NCBI RefSeq assembly: GCF_945859685.1 | Contig: NC_079148.1 | Span: 41,055,946 to 41,119,945 of the forward strand | DNA: 64,000 nucleotides | Direction: 5' to 3' | Source: Eupeodes corollae | Taxonomy: Eukaryota; Arthropoda; Insecta; Diptera; Syrphidae | Shown here: in pieces, positions 11,901 to 22,199 of the stretch | Layout: each line of letters starts with the position of its first letter | Position numbering within the stretch: position 1 is the stretch's first letter | The notes under the pieces: model-generated | Database searches by the model: none | The model's input: only the letters and a program-made list of their open reading frames with translations | Told to the model about the DNA's origin: nothing | Translations under genes and position numbers: made by a program

Positions 11901-12985
11901 CACTGTAAAAAGATCTCACCGATTTCTTTTGCTTCTAAATAGGCACCAGACTTTGCAACTTTGATTTTTATTGGAACATCAAGTTTTCTCACGTTTTTCA
12001 GACGAACGCTACTGTTGACCAGGAGCTCTGTTGCACCAGAACCAAGAAACCACTTGATACAGTTATTCGAATTATCTTCGGTCGTAGTTGAGAAACAAAA
12101 ATTATGTGAATTGATTTCATTTTCAGAATCGGTGACTGCATTTGCACTTTGTGTATGTTTGTTCTTCATGTCAGTGATTTTTTTTCTGCAATCGACCTGC
12201 TTGTGGCCAACTTTCCCACACCAGTTGCATTTAAAGGGAAATCTGTAGGATGATCTGTTTGCTGCTTTCTGTCCTGTTTGCGAAGCGAATGCTGTTGAGG
12301 ATGGTAATTCACTAGGGTTATTTCTTCTCCTCGTATCCGTCCTTTTTGATTCTTCGTCCAGAAGTCTGTTTTTAACAAACGCAAGACTCAATGTGTCGCC
12401 TGAAAGAGTTTCGATCGCAGTGACCACGCTGTCATACTCAGACGGCATAGTCAGCAACAAGTGACAAACAGTATCCAACTCTTCAAGTGCAGCTCCTGTG
12501 GAACGGAGGTTACGTACAATTCTATCGAATTTCAAAAAGTGATTACCGAGTGTGTCGTTTCTGGAATCGAACTTCATACACAGAAGTGACTTTCGTATGA
12601 GCAATTGACTCGCAATACCTTTCCTCTCAAATGTTTGGCACAACGTAATCCACAAATCAAATGCAGAGGCTTTGTCTTTTGCATACTCCAGATGGCTATC
12701 TGCAATTCGTTGTATGATTTGGGACCTGCATTTCTTGTCGCGTTTTTCGTGTAAGGCATGCATTGCTTGTTTGCCTTCAATTTCAGGTTGCTTATCTTCA
12801 TCTGAAAACTGAACCATTTCCGAATAATCTTCTTCAATGTATAAAATGAGATCCATTTCATTAAGGAGTGTCTCCATCCTGAACTTCCAATTGTTGAAGT
12901 TGTTACCATCGAAGAGTGGAATTCTATAACTTTCCACGTGATCGTGACCGGCCATTTTGTGATGCAAATTTGATTTTCTTGACAA
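8996..12985 (-). CDS. Copia Gag-Pol polyprotein (1329 aa, intact frame)
   Basis: Domains in order: Gag (about 1-250); CCHC zinc knuckle C253-C266 (CNWCGKVGHKQVDC); aspartic protease region (about 305-400); integrase HHCC zinc motif (H449, H454, C482, C485); integrase core with D512, D575 and E611 (DD35E); reverse transcriptase with Y1012-V-D-D1015; RNase H with YVDADF (about 1174-1179), STEAEY and EDNQS; C-terminus at 1329. No stop or frameshift. The full length is typical of copia elements that use one continuous frame. Oddity: the protease motif, normally D-S-G-A, reads FLGSGAT, so the catalytic Asp is Gly315 (codon 12041-12043, GGT where GAT is expected). The usual DH just after is EL. This copy should be unable to process its own polyprotein. 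Confidence 0.95.
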   Translation of the reverse strand: MSRKSNLHHKMAGHDHVESYRIPLFDGNNFNNWKFRMETLLNEMDLILYIEEDYSEMVQFSDEDKQPEIEGKQAMHALHEKRDKKCRSQIIQRIADSHLEYAKDKASAFDLWITLCQTFERKGIASQLLIRKSLLCMKFDSRNDTLGNHFLKFDRIVRNLRSTGAALEELDTVCHLLLTMPSEYDSVVTAIETLSGDTLSLAFVKNRLLDEESKRTDTRRRNNPSELPSSTAFASQTGQKAANRSSYRFPFKCNWCGKVGHKQVDCRKKITDMKNKHTQSANAVTDSENEINSHNFCFSTTTEDNSNNCIKWFLGSGATELLVNSSVRLKNVRKLDVPIKIKVAKSGAYLEAKEIGEIFLQCIVDFKVNPITVKDVLSVSNLEKNLLSVRKLEMNGFRVTFEKGCGIISKNNYTVAVATRSTCQLYELKLNQPPLANLSTRSESYEVWHKRLGHLNYDDIKKMECKTIGIKFDSLRPPKEVCQVCVEGKQTRKPHNQRRTRAARPLQLVHSDVVGPVTPTSHDAKRYVLTFIDDYTHFTASYILETKSEVLHYFKCFEAMATAHFNLKLSRFRCDNGREYISNETKDFCESKGIQFEFTIRYTPEQNGVAERMNRTILDKARCLLLNCQLGKTFWPEAVQTAVYLCNRSPTAALNGEVPASLWFGEKPNIGKLKVFGCIAYLRVPKQLIEGKFDSRSLKCYFIGYCPNGYKLWSIDDQKIIFGCDVVFDETKFAFDGLSSEQWIHSEEEEHQNEETKSPDHDEEEQLEDGELYATPQRSENIEETPRRTSRNHVKPRYLEDYAVLALNAEAYVEDVPETIEEINMRHDKDRWMRAVQEEMDALIQNDTWILTDLPQGKRLLNNKWIFKVKRDKNGNIERYKARLVIKGCAQRKGYDYDETYAPVARLTTLRTLLSIVVEKNLHTNHLDVKNAFLHGEIEEEVYMMLPEGFRRKTNSICRLKKALYGLKQAPRAWNKTFDSYVIDHLKFIRSEVDKCLYIWKHSDVCIFLLLYVDDIILAGNNRSKIDNIKHLLGQRFHMSDLGKLKAFLGISIDETNGELHLSQQAYLERMLKRFNMLDCNPTNTPVETTPIPESDNKTLDESKPYRELVGCLMYAMLTTRPDLSFAVNFFSRFQHDQTEVRWRGLKRILRYIKSTLTTTLCYKKGMTEHLSCYVDADFGSEDDRKSTSGFLMKVFGNTVSWTTRRQTAVALSSTEAEYIALANAAADVIWLNNLLTDFCITSENPPIILEDNQSCIHLLSRWEHKRLKHVDVKYNFVRDLFEKRLITVQYVSTKEQVADILTKPLPRPQFEKLRSGLGLTQDVDAVRM

Positions 12986-13021
12986 AATTAAATTAATAAA
13001 AACTTCGTTCTTTTATTGCTT

Positions 13022-13041
13022 GGCGTCCTGGGCCCATAACC
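13022..13041 (-). other. Copia primer-binding site
   Basis: GGTTATGGGCCCAGGACGCC on the minus strand next to the 5' LTR. The same first 15 bases recur in the second copia element at 46618-46632. It matches the start recalled for the Drosophila copia site, which pairs with a cleaved initiator tRNA-Met. Confidence 0.85.
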
Positions 13042-13301
13042 TGTTGAGGATCGTGAGAAAATAAAAGAAAACGAAGATTAAACTTTTATTAAATATACGA
13101 ATATATTTATTTGAAAAATAAGTAATACAAAAATGGTTGATTGCTCTGACGAGACGAGAGGTTAAAAAAGGAATGAAAGGAAATGTATTCATGTATGATG
13201 AAGAAAACGTCTTGTTCGATGAATGTGTTCAGTGTAACACTATGTTTCAGGTGATGGTTTCTTAAGCTGGATGTAGAATGGTAAAAGTGAACCTTTCAAC
13301 A
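13042..13301 (-). repeat. 5' LTR of the copia element (right copy)
   Basis: 260 bp, should carry the promoter for the minus-strand transcript. The primer-binding site abuts it from 13041 downward. Confidence 0.95.
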
Positions 13302-13798
13302 ATATATTTACAATTGCAAACACGTTTTTTGTTTTTAGTTAATAAAGTAGGTATTGATCACATTTATTTAGTAAAATTAGTTATTTAAAGGTTAATCAAT
13401 TCATTTTAACAATTAGCAATAAACAAATTATTTGATATTGACAAGGTATCGTAATTTAAATTTACATTATTGAAATTCATGTGAATTATTGGCTGCTTAG
13501 GAATAAAGTTTTGACGAATCAAGGGTCAATCATCCCAATATAGATTAAACAATCTTTCTTTTCTAATATCTATATAAATTCTTTTTGGTGAGAGAATTAA
13601 GTTCCTAAGGATAATTTGATAATAATGATGCCACTGTTTTATTGCTATAAAAATGATTTTTCTCAAAAATAGGAACAGAAAAATAGTTTCTTTAACTACC
13701 TAACCAAGTTTTGTAAAGTTGTGTGAGATCTTTCAATTTGATTTATTATGCTTCAAAACTTTAAACAAATCTGGAGTTGTATTTTCAAATAAATAAAT
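13302..13798. other. AT-rich spacer right of the copia element
   Basis: About 500 bases with no coding signal or recognised repeat. Confidence 0.4.
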
Positions 13799-13880
13799 GG
13801 GGCAACTGTCTGTAGAGAACCATTGCCTAGTGACTTACAACCCTCAATTATTCCTGTATGTGAGTCTTGTCAGAATAACA
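13799..13880 (-). repeat. SINE family copy, 3'-end fragment
   Basis: Minus-strand match to the tail of the tRNA-derived SINE family seen at 49574-49832 (blocks GGGGCAACTGTCTGTAGAGA and CCTAGTGACTTACAACCCTC, + strand text). Only the tail is present. Confidence 0.6.
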
Positions 13881-14239
13881 TGATTGAACAAAACTGAGTT
13901 CTAACCCCAGTGAAAAGATATTAGGGGAAGCAAACGAGAGAGGGGGCTAGGTGCTTTCTCTCCTTATCTAGACGGCAGCGAAGGAATTCCCAAGATGGGA
14001 ATTCAAGTTGAACTACTTACTGTTCATATATGGGTTCTACGACATATTCGGATCCCAGGCATGTAAGGAGCGGTTTATCTGGCTCTCCGTCTTTAGAGTT
14101 ATACTAAGGATCTGGCTCTCCAAGTTGGTGGTTGTGCCGTCAGACTATTTTCCCGTTCACGGACAAATATATTTAGTTGTGACACAACACAAAGCCTTGT
14201 ATATTAACGGATTTAGTGATGTAAGGTCCCTTAGTAGAA

Positions 14240-14823
14240 CACGTGCAGCCGAATAGTTTGTGAAAGCTCTAAACTGCTGCAAGGCAAATATTTCTGCCCT
14301 CCAAGAAGTGCGATGCTGATTTATTCAAAGCAGCAGGCGATGACTTTGTAAGGAACATGCTCCATCTCATCTGTTAAATATGGTTCCTTTCTTCCGTATT
14401 ATGTGAACGTCTGAAGTCATTCGTTAACAACCTGATAGGTAAATATTATAGTGTGGCTTCAGACCGGAAAAGTCAAAAATTAACCAAATATTCACATAAC
14501 GGCAGACCTTGAGAAATTCAAGGAACTTATAATCGATACCCAGCATCTCAATATCGATTTCAAAACCGCAGTGGAAGTTATTTACAGAGCAATGGCTAGT
14601 TTTGGCATCTCTTCTAAACTTATTCGTTTATGCTGAATGATGATGGAGAATGTACGATGCTCTATCAAGGTTGGAAAAGATCTTAGCAATGTGTTTGATG
14701 TCAAAAAACGAAAGAATTGTGCAAAAATCAACCGTCAACACTAGGGGCACAATCTTTCAAGGGCCCATCCAATTATTCTGATACACCGATGATATTGACC
14801 TTAGTTCGAAGATCAAAACGTGA
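14240..14823 (+). mobile_element. Decayed RTE-like LINE relic
   Basis: An endonuclease scrap reads KANISALQEVRC (about 14283-14318). Further on are reverse-transcriptase scraps: the pieces HLNIDFKTAVEVIYRAMASF and SSKLIRL (about 14540-14625), then CSIKVGKDLSNVFDVKK (about 14660-14710). Near the end, a degraded QSTVNTRGT-like tract precedes a TDDIDL box (about 14783-14800). Many frameshifts, and large parts between endonuclease and RT are missing. The motif style recalls RTE-type elements; clade assignment is tentative. Confidence 0.6.
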
Positions 14824-14824
14824 C

Positions 14825-14845
14825 TAGATAGATAGATAGATAAAT
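14825..14845. repeat. GATA microsatellite at a LINE 3' end
   Basis: TAGATAGATAGATAGATA, read as TATC on the LINE strand. The same tail occurs in the related LINE at about 33677-33700. Confidence 0.75.
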
Positions 14846-15870
14846 TCTTTATTTTTTCATCACAAAGTTTACAAATTTGTATTCTTAAGAATAAGTACAT
14901 GGCAACACTGCCGTCTGCCTGAGATGACATTTCATATATGATTTAAAAATAAAATAAAAAATATTATCAATTTTAACGTGATTTGAAACACAAAAGAAAT
15001 AATATCAAACTTTGTATGATCAGCAACAAATCAATAAATTGTTAGGTATAAAATTTGGTTTAATCGACTAGGTTTAATATGTGAAACTATTACGGTTAGA
15101 AAGAGCATGTTGGCAATATTTAAAGAGGCTGCGCCAGCCCATTGCTCCATTTAAAATTTCAAAATGTTTTTCCAAGGATATAAAACTTTCCCGAAAATGC
15201 AACCGACGAATTTCTTGTAGAAGAGGACAAGCAGCAACGAAATGGTAAATATCTTCATTCACTCTTCCGTTACATAGATCACATAGCTGGGGCAAGTCTG
15301 GTCGATGAGGTACAAAGTTTAAATTTAAAATTTCAAGTCTTGCTCTAAACATAATACTTATAACCGAGGCTGAAAATTAATTACTAAAGTAAGAGACTTC
15401 CGAGGGCAGTTGGTGATTTAAATGACTATAAAAAGCTCTTGAAGTAGATGAAGATGCTTTGGAAAGATTATCCAGAAACATTTTGTGATCTACCTTAGCA
15501 ATCACATCATCAAACTGAGCCTGCCAATCGGTCACAATAGTTTCTGATAAGTTTAAACTTGTTTCGTAAGAGTAAGCTAGTTCATTCTAGACTTTAAACC
15601 GGGAAGCATTCACTCGAAGTAATTTTCTTAAAATAATTTTGTGAAGACAAGTTTCACTTCTTTTCATCACTCTAGTAATGAAGTACGCACTTGCCTTCAA
15701 ATTTTGAATATATATAGGGACTATTCCTGACTCTACATATATGGCGTAGTTGGGTGTTGAGTTAGGCAAACGAAGTATCCTCTTAAAAAAGATCCTTTGT
15801 ACAGTTTCCAAAGCTTCGAAGTGTGTGTATCCGAAGACTTGAACGCCATATGTCATGCATGCATTTACTG

Positions 15871-16431
15871 TCACGTTGAATCAACATTTTGGTTCGAAAA
15901 AAACTTTGGGCACATTATGTTAAGTGCCAATTTAGCTTCGTTGCTTTTTTCTTTAGAGTGCTTTAGATAGCTTAAATTGTAGGTCAAGAGGACACCTAAA
16001 TATTTAAACTCCTGTACAATCTCAATATGTGTATTATTTAGAGACCATTTTTCCTCCGCTCGCCTTCTTGATTGTCTCTTTTTAAATACAACAATCTTAG
16101 TTTTTTGGGTGTTAATTTGCAAGCCCCAAGACTCACAAAATGAACTTAGACGGTTTATTTGCATTTGTAGCGTGAAAGGATTATCAGCAAGCATAACTAG
16201 ATCGTCTGCGTACAACAGGACTTTGATTAAAATGTTAGCAAAATTAACTCCACCTGGAAGAAGATCGCCGACATCATCAATGAACAGGGCAAATAATAAT
16301 GGGCTGAGGATACAGCCTTGAGGAACACCTGAAGTTGTTTCAAATCGATTTGAAAATTTGATACCGTCCCATACCCTTGCATTTGTTGATGAAATGAAAC
16401 TTGCATACACTTGGAGAAACTTTCGTGACAA
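15871..16431 (-). pseudogene. LINE reverse transcriptase core segment
   Basis: 186 open codons of the LINE at 14824-17480, covering RT motifs from the finger/palm junction to the thumb. YADD is at residues 74-77, SGVPQG at 34-39 and FKYLGV at about 142-147. The catalytic Asp pair is intact. The frame is cut from the preceding RT segment (16496-16903) by a frameshift in a poly-A run and from the following segment (15587-15874) by another. Confidence 0.8.
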
Positions 16432-16495
16432 ACCAATACAAGAGAGTTTATAAATTAAAGCTTGTCTATTGACTTTATCAAATGCAGCTTTAAAA

Positions 16496-16903
16496 TCAAC
16501 AAAGCAAGTGCATAGTTTCTTTTTTTTTATCTATAAATTGTTGAGCAATGCTTGAAATGGCAAAGATATGATCCATGGTTGAAAAACCTGAGCGGAAACC
16601 GGCTTGAAAGATGCTCAAAAGACTGTTATCCTCAATCCATTTTGTGAGCTTTTCATGTAGGATTGCAGTAAAAGTTTTTTGTATTGAATTTAAAATTGAA
16701 ATACCTCTATAATTTTCCGCAGCGTTAGCATCACCTTTTTTAAAAGTAGCAAAAACTACAGATTCGTTGAAACTTGTAGGTACACATCCATCATTGTACA
16801 ACTTGTTATAAAAGGACACGAGGTAGTTTTTGAAATCATTATTGCCGTTTTTATAAAACTCGACTGGTATGCCGTCTAGGCCAGGAGCCTTGTTATTTTT
16901 CAT
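16496..16903 (-). pseudogene. LINE reverse transcriptase N-terminal segment
   Basis: 135 open codons of the same LINE, with the fingers motif KAPGLDGIPVEFY at the start, YRGISILNS in the middle and FQAGFRSGFSTMDH near the end. It ends in a poly-A slippage site. One frameshift would reconnect it to the segment at 15871-16431. Confidence 0.75.
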
Positions 16904-17480
16904 TTTTTTAGAGCGTTACTTCCAATTCGGGCAATGAAAATTCTTAATCCAGCTCGTTGACTCTAGTATCAGGTAGCGCGTAATCAAAGATATGATGGTC
17001 TTCATCAACTGAGAGTAGAGTTTTAAATGAGCTCCTAACGTCTCAGCTTCTAAAGAGAACCTCATACCCTGATTGCGCCCAACAAGTTCGCGCACTGTCT
17101 CCCAAAATATCTTTGAATTTGTACAGTTTTCCAATTTCTAAGCCAAGTTTTTTAAATAGGTGATTTTCTTAACTGAGCACATTTTTTTAAAATCATTATT
17201 AACGCGAAGATAGATGTTTTTTTTTTAAATTGAGAATTGGTCGTTCTAAACTGTTTTAAGTAAACAAACGAAAGTTTAAGGAGATTTCTGCAATCCTTAT
17301 CAAACCATACTTTTTTAGCTACAAAAGTGTGTGTACTATTCAAAGCGAAAGCGGCTGCAGTCTTTATAACGTGACTACTGTGGTACGCTTTTGAGCACTG
17401 TGACGGAAGCGGAGAAGGTGGGTTAAGTGGTCAATGATCGCAAGAGCAGGTCCGTCCTCGACTATAGCGCCACCTTAAGT

Positions 17481-20204
17481 AAGTAAGTAATTTTCAAAAT
17501 CATTTATGTGTGGTCCGATAAATTTGAGCTTAACTTAGGATATTCCAAAAAAACACATTTTTGTATTGTCTGAAATAGTTTGAAATACAGTTTTAAAGCA
17601 TTTTTTGTGCTTATAAGAAACTTAATTTGATATCAAAATTAAGAGCTTTATGATACTTTAGAATCACTTTAAAATGTATTCATTAAGACATTTTTATTTA
17701 TTTTATTCTAGTACATACAATTTTAAATTCATTTTAGAGTTCATGTCACCCTGTTTGATTGAATTAAACCAGAACTATCGACAGACTTAACTGTATACCT
17801 GCAAAATTCTCCATTAATTTTATAAAATATAAATGTGTCACCAAAATAGTCTTTCATTAGTTCTCAACTAAACTTTTAATGATTCTGTCGTGTGATACGT
17901 GATTTATATGCACTAAAACTTGATGCATAAAGTCGGTATATCTTATGAGATTAAAAGGAGCTAAAAGTTTTAAGATGTTTGCCAAAACGATTAAATGTTA
18001 AATTGCTGTGAAATTAAAACTACCTGTTTAAAGAAAAAATGAGTAAAGTTCTTCTACATAAACAAATTCAAAAACACTTATTCCAAAGAAGTGTCTCTTA
18101 GAGCGATTTATTGCTGAAAGGTTTTATTACTTATTGTTTATGAATAAGAATATTTGATTTGTAGTATGCTTAAAAGATTTAATAAATAAAAAAATAATAA
18201 CAAAAACATACATTTCGAGTTCAATGCTGATAAAGATCTGGTAGTGTATTCAAATTAAATATAAATCAAATTTTAGATGAAAGCCCATTAACTTTCTGGA
18301 AACATTTATTTCTATATTTTATAAATAAAAAAATAAGGAAATTTGTTGGTTATTTTTTAAACCTTTAGCCATACAATCAAAACTGAAATGCCCCACACCC
18401 CAACAAAAATTATATCCTTTGATTTTAAAGGAATTCCTAAGACTCCATTATAGTAATTTGTTTTCTACCGGTGGTGGCTCAGCGTGACATAATTATCGTA
18501 TTCATTCCCCCTCTACTTCTTTAAGATTGAATTTACTTACCCCATTTATTTCAAATATTTTATAGAGAAATGGTACATAAGATGTTTTGAAAATAAAGGA
18601 AGGGTATATTATGAAAATGTTCAAACAGGATACAAAAGTACAACTTTTTTAATGCGTTTTGTTTTCAATGGAAAACTTTTCCACAGGTTGCGCCATTGGT
18701 TGAGGGTTTCTATAACAACTTTTGGAGTTGTTTTTGTTTTAATTGAAGTTTTTATTTCATTTAATGCTTAAAACATCGTAACATTAATAGAGTCTTTGAA
18801 ACTCAATTAAATTTGAATAAACTTGTTGCTTATTGAGAGAATTGGTTTGTTGCCAATATCGTAGTATAGTTAGATATATAAAGTTCAAACAAGAAGGTTG
18901 TTTTCTAAATCATTTTCATTGGTTTTTAATTGGCTTTGTAGGATCGACCTACATTTCAATAAAGGAATAAAAGAATCTACAAAGTTTATAAATTTATACA
19001 AAATTCAAAGCTATTTTTATCCAATTCGTTCTTCAGTTTGAAAAAGAAGACTTTTTACAAACACGTTGTTGTTTTTTCGAGCAATTAAAATAAAGAAAAA
19101 AGGGTATTGATAAAGGTTTTTTTTTAATATTAATCATTTGAAATACATGGAAAAGGGTATACACCTTTTTAATTTGTTTTTAAGTATAAAAACTAAACAC
19201 TATTTTTAAGGTAATGTTTCAAAATAAATGTATAATGTCTACCAAAAACTACGTTTTTAAAAATTTTTCAGAAAAATTTAATTGCTAAGTTTTTCTATCA
19301 CACAAAAAACTTAAAACTTCTGAATAAATTATTGTATTGACTTTAGGTCTTGGACAATTTCAATTACTGAAATATTGCTAAGTCTTGGTTATATAATACT
19401 TTTTGAACTTCATTAAATTTAATATCGGTTGCAAGTTTTATATTAATTTGTTTGAATGTTGTTTTTTTATTAAACAGAATTTTTAATAAAACGATAATAA
19501 TTGAATTTTTTTATTAATGAAAAAAGACATCTAATGCCATTTTGATTGCAAGCAGCACTAAAACCTTTCATAAAACACAAGTGGTTTTGATTATACATAT
19601 GTAGCTATTATTTCAATTTTAGTCATTAACCTGATAAATTATATGAGGCGTAGAATAAAGCATCAAAATGTGTCATTAATTTTGGATTAAAAAAGTGAAC
19701 ACTCTTTCGAAAAGTTTAATTAAAAATTCAGATTCAATGTGGAGTATGTGTCTTCAAGCTCAATTTAGGATTACCTTTTTAATATTTCAATTCCGTAATA
19801 GTACCCGCTTTGGATTTCAAAATAATATTAACTGTAGACAAATCGTAGCGTCATTTCGATTAGATTAGTGTAGTGTAAGGACGTTAATCAACGCATAAAT
19901 GTTAATAAGTCATGAAAACTATAACGACATGACCAATGTAGACCTTAGAAGTCACATACATTTTTTGGTAGCCATTTTGTGATTTTAACTTAAATTAAAC
20001 ATTTATACAAAATCGTATGCTTAAATTATTAAAATTGAATTAGTCTCAAAGTTTGTGTATGTATTTTTAAACATTATTAATCTTTTATATTTTAAATTTA
20101 TTTAAAAAATATTTGCTTTAAAAACAAGCTGGAGTTATGTTTTTTTCCAAAACAAAATTGTTTTTTGAGAAACAATACTTTCTTAAATTTTTAAAGAAAT
20201 GTAT
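17481..20204. other. Long AT-rich non-coding stretch
   Basis: About 2.7 kb with long A and T runs and only short open frames. No recognised repeat apart from isolated A/T blocks. A slightly GC-richer piece at 18360-18540 is not identifiable. Confidence 0.45.
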
Positions 20205-20372
20205 TAAAGTTTTTGTGTAGATGATATTCCGTTTTTTTATAAAAAATAAATTCTCCAAAAAATAGTGAACATTGATACGAGTACATGTAGACAAACTTTT
20301 AAGCAAGACAAATCGACAGACGGGATGGAAAGTAATCAGTTTGGGTCGCATCCCAGCCTCTATTTTCCAAAA
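20205..20372 (+). repeat. Repeat A copy, 3' terminal part
   Basis: Ends in the family's conserved terminus: CGAGTACATGTAGACAAAC, then AGCAAGACAAATCGACAGAC, then GGGTCGCATCCCAGCCTC. Only the terminal region is kept. Confidence 0.75.
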
Positions 20373-20375
20373 CAA

Positions 20376-20870
20376 TTTTGTGCAACGAAAAATAACGTTT
20401 TTAACATCTGGTTAGATTTTGAGAAAGAACGAATCGAGAGTTTTTTTTTTGTGTAAAAAATAAACACCTAAACATATATTACTCAAACTTGGTAAAAATT
20501 GAATTTCGACTTAAATATCTTTTCAAAAATTTGAGATTACATCTTCCAATTTATTTTATCTTACAAGAAATATCGTTTTCAATATTCTAAAAAGCTTTGA
20601 GAAGACTCGAATTGAAATTTTCATTTACAAAAAATAAAAACCTAAGCAAAAACATTAATAAAAGTTGGTAAAAATTGTTTTTCTGCTCAAATATCTTTCC
20701 AAACTTTGAGATATTGGCTTTAAACTACTTTTATTTAAAAAAAAAAATATTGTTGTCAACATTCAGTAAAATTTTGGGAAAAATGGAATTGATAGTTTTT
20801 TTTACAAAAAATAAAACTTGACTTTAACATCAAGTACCTGAAAATTAAGCTGTGATATAATGTCTTTCTC
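20376..20870 (+). repeat. Repeat A internal units
   Basis: Three degenerate internal units separated by about 170 bases, each with a GAATTGA-type block and TTTTCAAAAATTTGAGAT-type block. It lacks both ends and directly precedes the complete copy. Confidence 0.65.
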
Positions 20871-20876
20871 GTCTAG

Positions 20877-21993
20877 TTAACTTCCCATAGGAAGTTATTG
20901 TAATGGGTCCGATTTGTCAAACTGAAAATTTTGACATTTCTCGACGTTTCAAGGTTCCTAGAGTCGAAATATAAGATTTTTGAAAGATGTCTGTGCGTGC
21001 GTGTGTAGGTACGTTCGCGACGTTTTTTTCGTTGTCCATAGCTCAAGAACCAGAACAGATATCAACTTCAAATAAATTTTGTTATACAGACAATAAGACA
21101 GAAAGATGCAGAAAGGGCTCTCAAGAAAATTGCGTACGCTAGAGACTTGAATTTAATTTTATATAATATATTGTAACGTGATATCAAAGAAATATATTTT
21201 TTGAAAAAAATCCATTCCACGTTTTTTTTTTTTATAAATCAAAAAAACTGAAAAAAAAATTTGTCACCTCCAAAATTTTACGAATAATAATGTTTTTGAC
21301 ATCTGATAAAATTTTGAGAAAAATTGAACTGACAGTTTTTTTTTATAAAAAATAAAAATCTAAAAAAAAATTAATAAAAGTTGGTAAAAATTTATTTTCG
21401 ACTCAAATATCTTTTCAAAAATTGTAGATATTAACTTTAAACTAATTTTATATTTCAAAAAATGTTGTTGTCAACATTCAGTAAAATTTAAAAAAAATCG
21501 AATTGACAGTTTTCTTACAAAATATTAAAAACCGAAAAAAAAATTAACAAAAGTTGGTAAAAAATGATTTTCGACTCAAATATCTTTTCAAAAATTTGAG
21601 ATCATAGCTTCTAACTACTTTTTATTTTTAAGAAATATTGTTTTCAATATTAGGAAAAACTTTGAGAAAAATCGAATTGACAGTGTTTTTACAAAAAACA
21701 AAACTAAAAAAAAAACAATACTAAAACTCTTTAAAAATTTATTTTCGACTCTAATAGTGTTTCAAAAATTAAAAATATTGGCTTCAAACTTATTTTATTT
21801 CACATAAAATATTGTTTTCGATATTCAGTAATTTTTATAAAAAAAAAAATCCAACAGTCGGTTTTTTTATAAAAAATAGTACGCAAATTTGGTAAAAATT
21901 GGTACGAGTACATATAGACAAACTTTTAAGCAAGACAAATCGACAGACGGGATGTTAAGTTATCAGTGTGGGTCGCATCCCAGCCTCTTTTTT
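20877..21993 (+). repeat. Repeat A, full-length reference copy (about 1.1 kb)
   Basis: The left end starts TTAACTTCCCATAGGAAGTT, a small hairpin (AACTTCC / GGAAGTT). It continues through a conserved block (ATTTCTCGACGTTTCAAGG ... CATAGCTCAAGAACCAGA ... AAAGATGCAGAAAGGGCTC). Then come internal units at about 174-base spacing (GAATTGACAG-type blocks at about 21324, 21498 and 21672). The right end carries the TTTAAGCAAGACAAATCGAC, GGGATG and CATCCCAGCCTC blocks. No ORF of substance. No TIR pair and no clear target duplication, so the mobility class is unknown. Confidence 0.75.
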
Positions 21994-22199
21994 AATAATT
22001 TACTTTTTTTGCTTGTATTATTTTATATTGTATTTGTTATTTATTTTAAATTTGTGTCAGTGCTGTCGTGAGGATGCAATACGGAGTTTTTAACAATTAT
22101 AATGTGATCTATTACAAGTATTAAATAAAGAACAGAAATAACCTGAAGAAGTAAGGAATTCTTACGAAACGTTGGGTAAAAGAATGGAATAAAGTTTTT

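Larger units (their letters stand above)
8723..13301 (-). mobile_element. Full-length copia-type LTR retrotransposon
   Basis: Two 260-bp LTRs (8723-8982 and 13042-13301) start TGTTGAGG and end TTTCAACA. By eye I found no difference between them, implying a very recent insertion. The flanks carry a 5-bp duplication, ATATA (8718-8722 and 13302-13306). On the minus strand the 5' LTR is followed by the primer-binding site GGTTATGGGCCCAGG, the start recalled for copia, which primes from an internal initiator-tRNA-Met fragment. The 3' LTR is preceded by a polypurine tract, GAGGAGGAG (8983-8991). One ORF fills the interior. The element is structurally complete, but the ORF carries a protease-motif change. 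Confidence 0.96.
14824..17480 (-). mobile_element. LINE with (TATC)n tail, nearly full ORF2, few frameshifts
   Basis: Reading on the minus strand: a possible endonuclease end (about 17480-17345); linker with KKVWFDKDC; RT fingers NNKAPGLDGIPVEFY (16903 downward), YRGISILNS and FQAGFRSGFSTMDH; VDFKAAFDKVN; SGVPQGCILSPLL; the catalytic box LLYADDLVML (about 16200); then EFKYLGVLL. The 3' part has a Cys/His cluster, LCDLCNGRV...HFVAAC (about 15280-15215). An A/T-rich 3' UTR of about 230 bases ends in TATC repeats (14825-14845 on the + strand as GATA). Breaks: a frameshift in an A run at about 16520, and others near 15872, 15360-15586 and 16910. It belongs to the same family as 31900-33700. Probably inactive. 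Confidence 0.85.

Noticed and set aside
20877..21993. Repeat A as a Helitron/DINE-1 relative
   Set aside because: The internal tandem units fit, but the ends lack a clear TC start and hairpin plus CTRR finish, so the class is left open.
21889..22071. Open frames containing TYRQTFKQDKSTDGM-type peptide (also at 20265 and 57812)
   Set aside because: They are translations of the repeat A right terminus, which is conserved at DNA level on either strand with no codon pattern.
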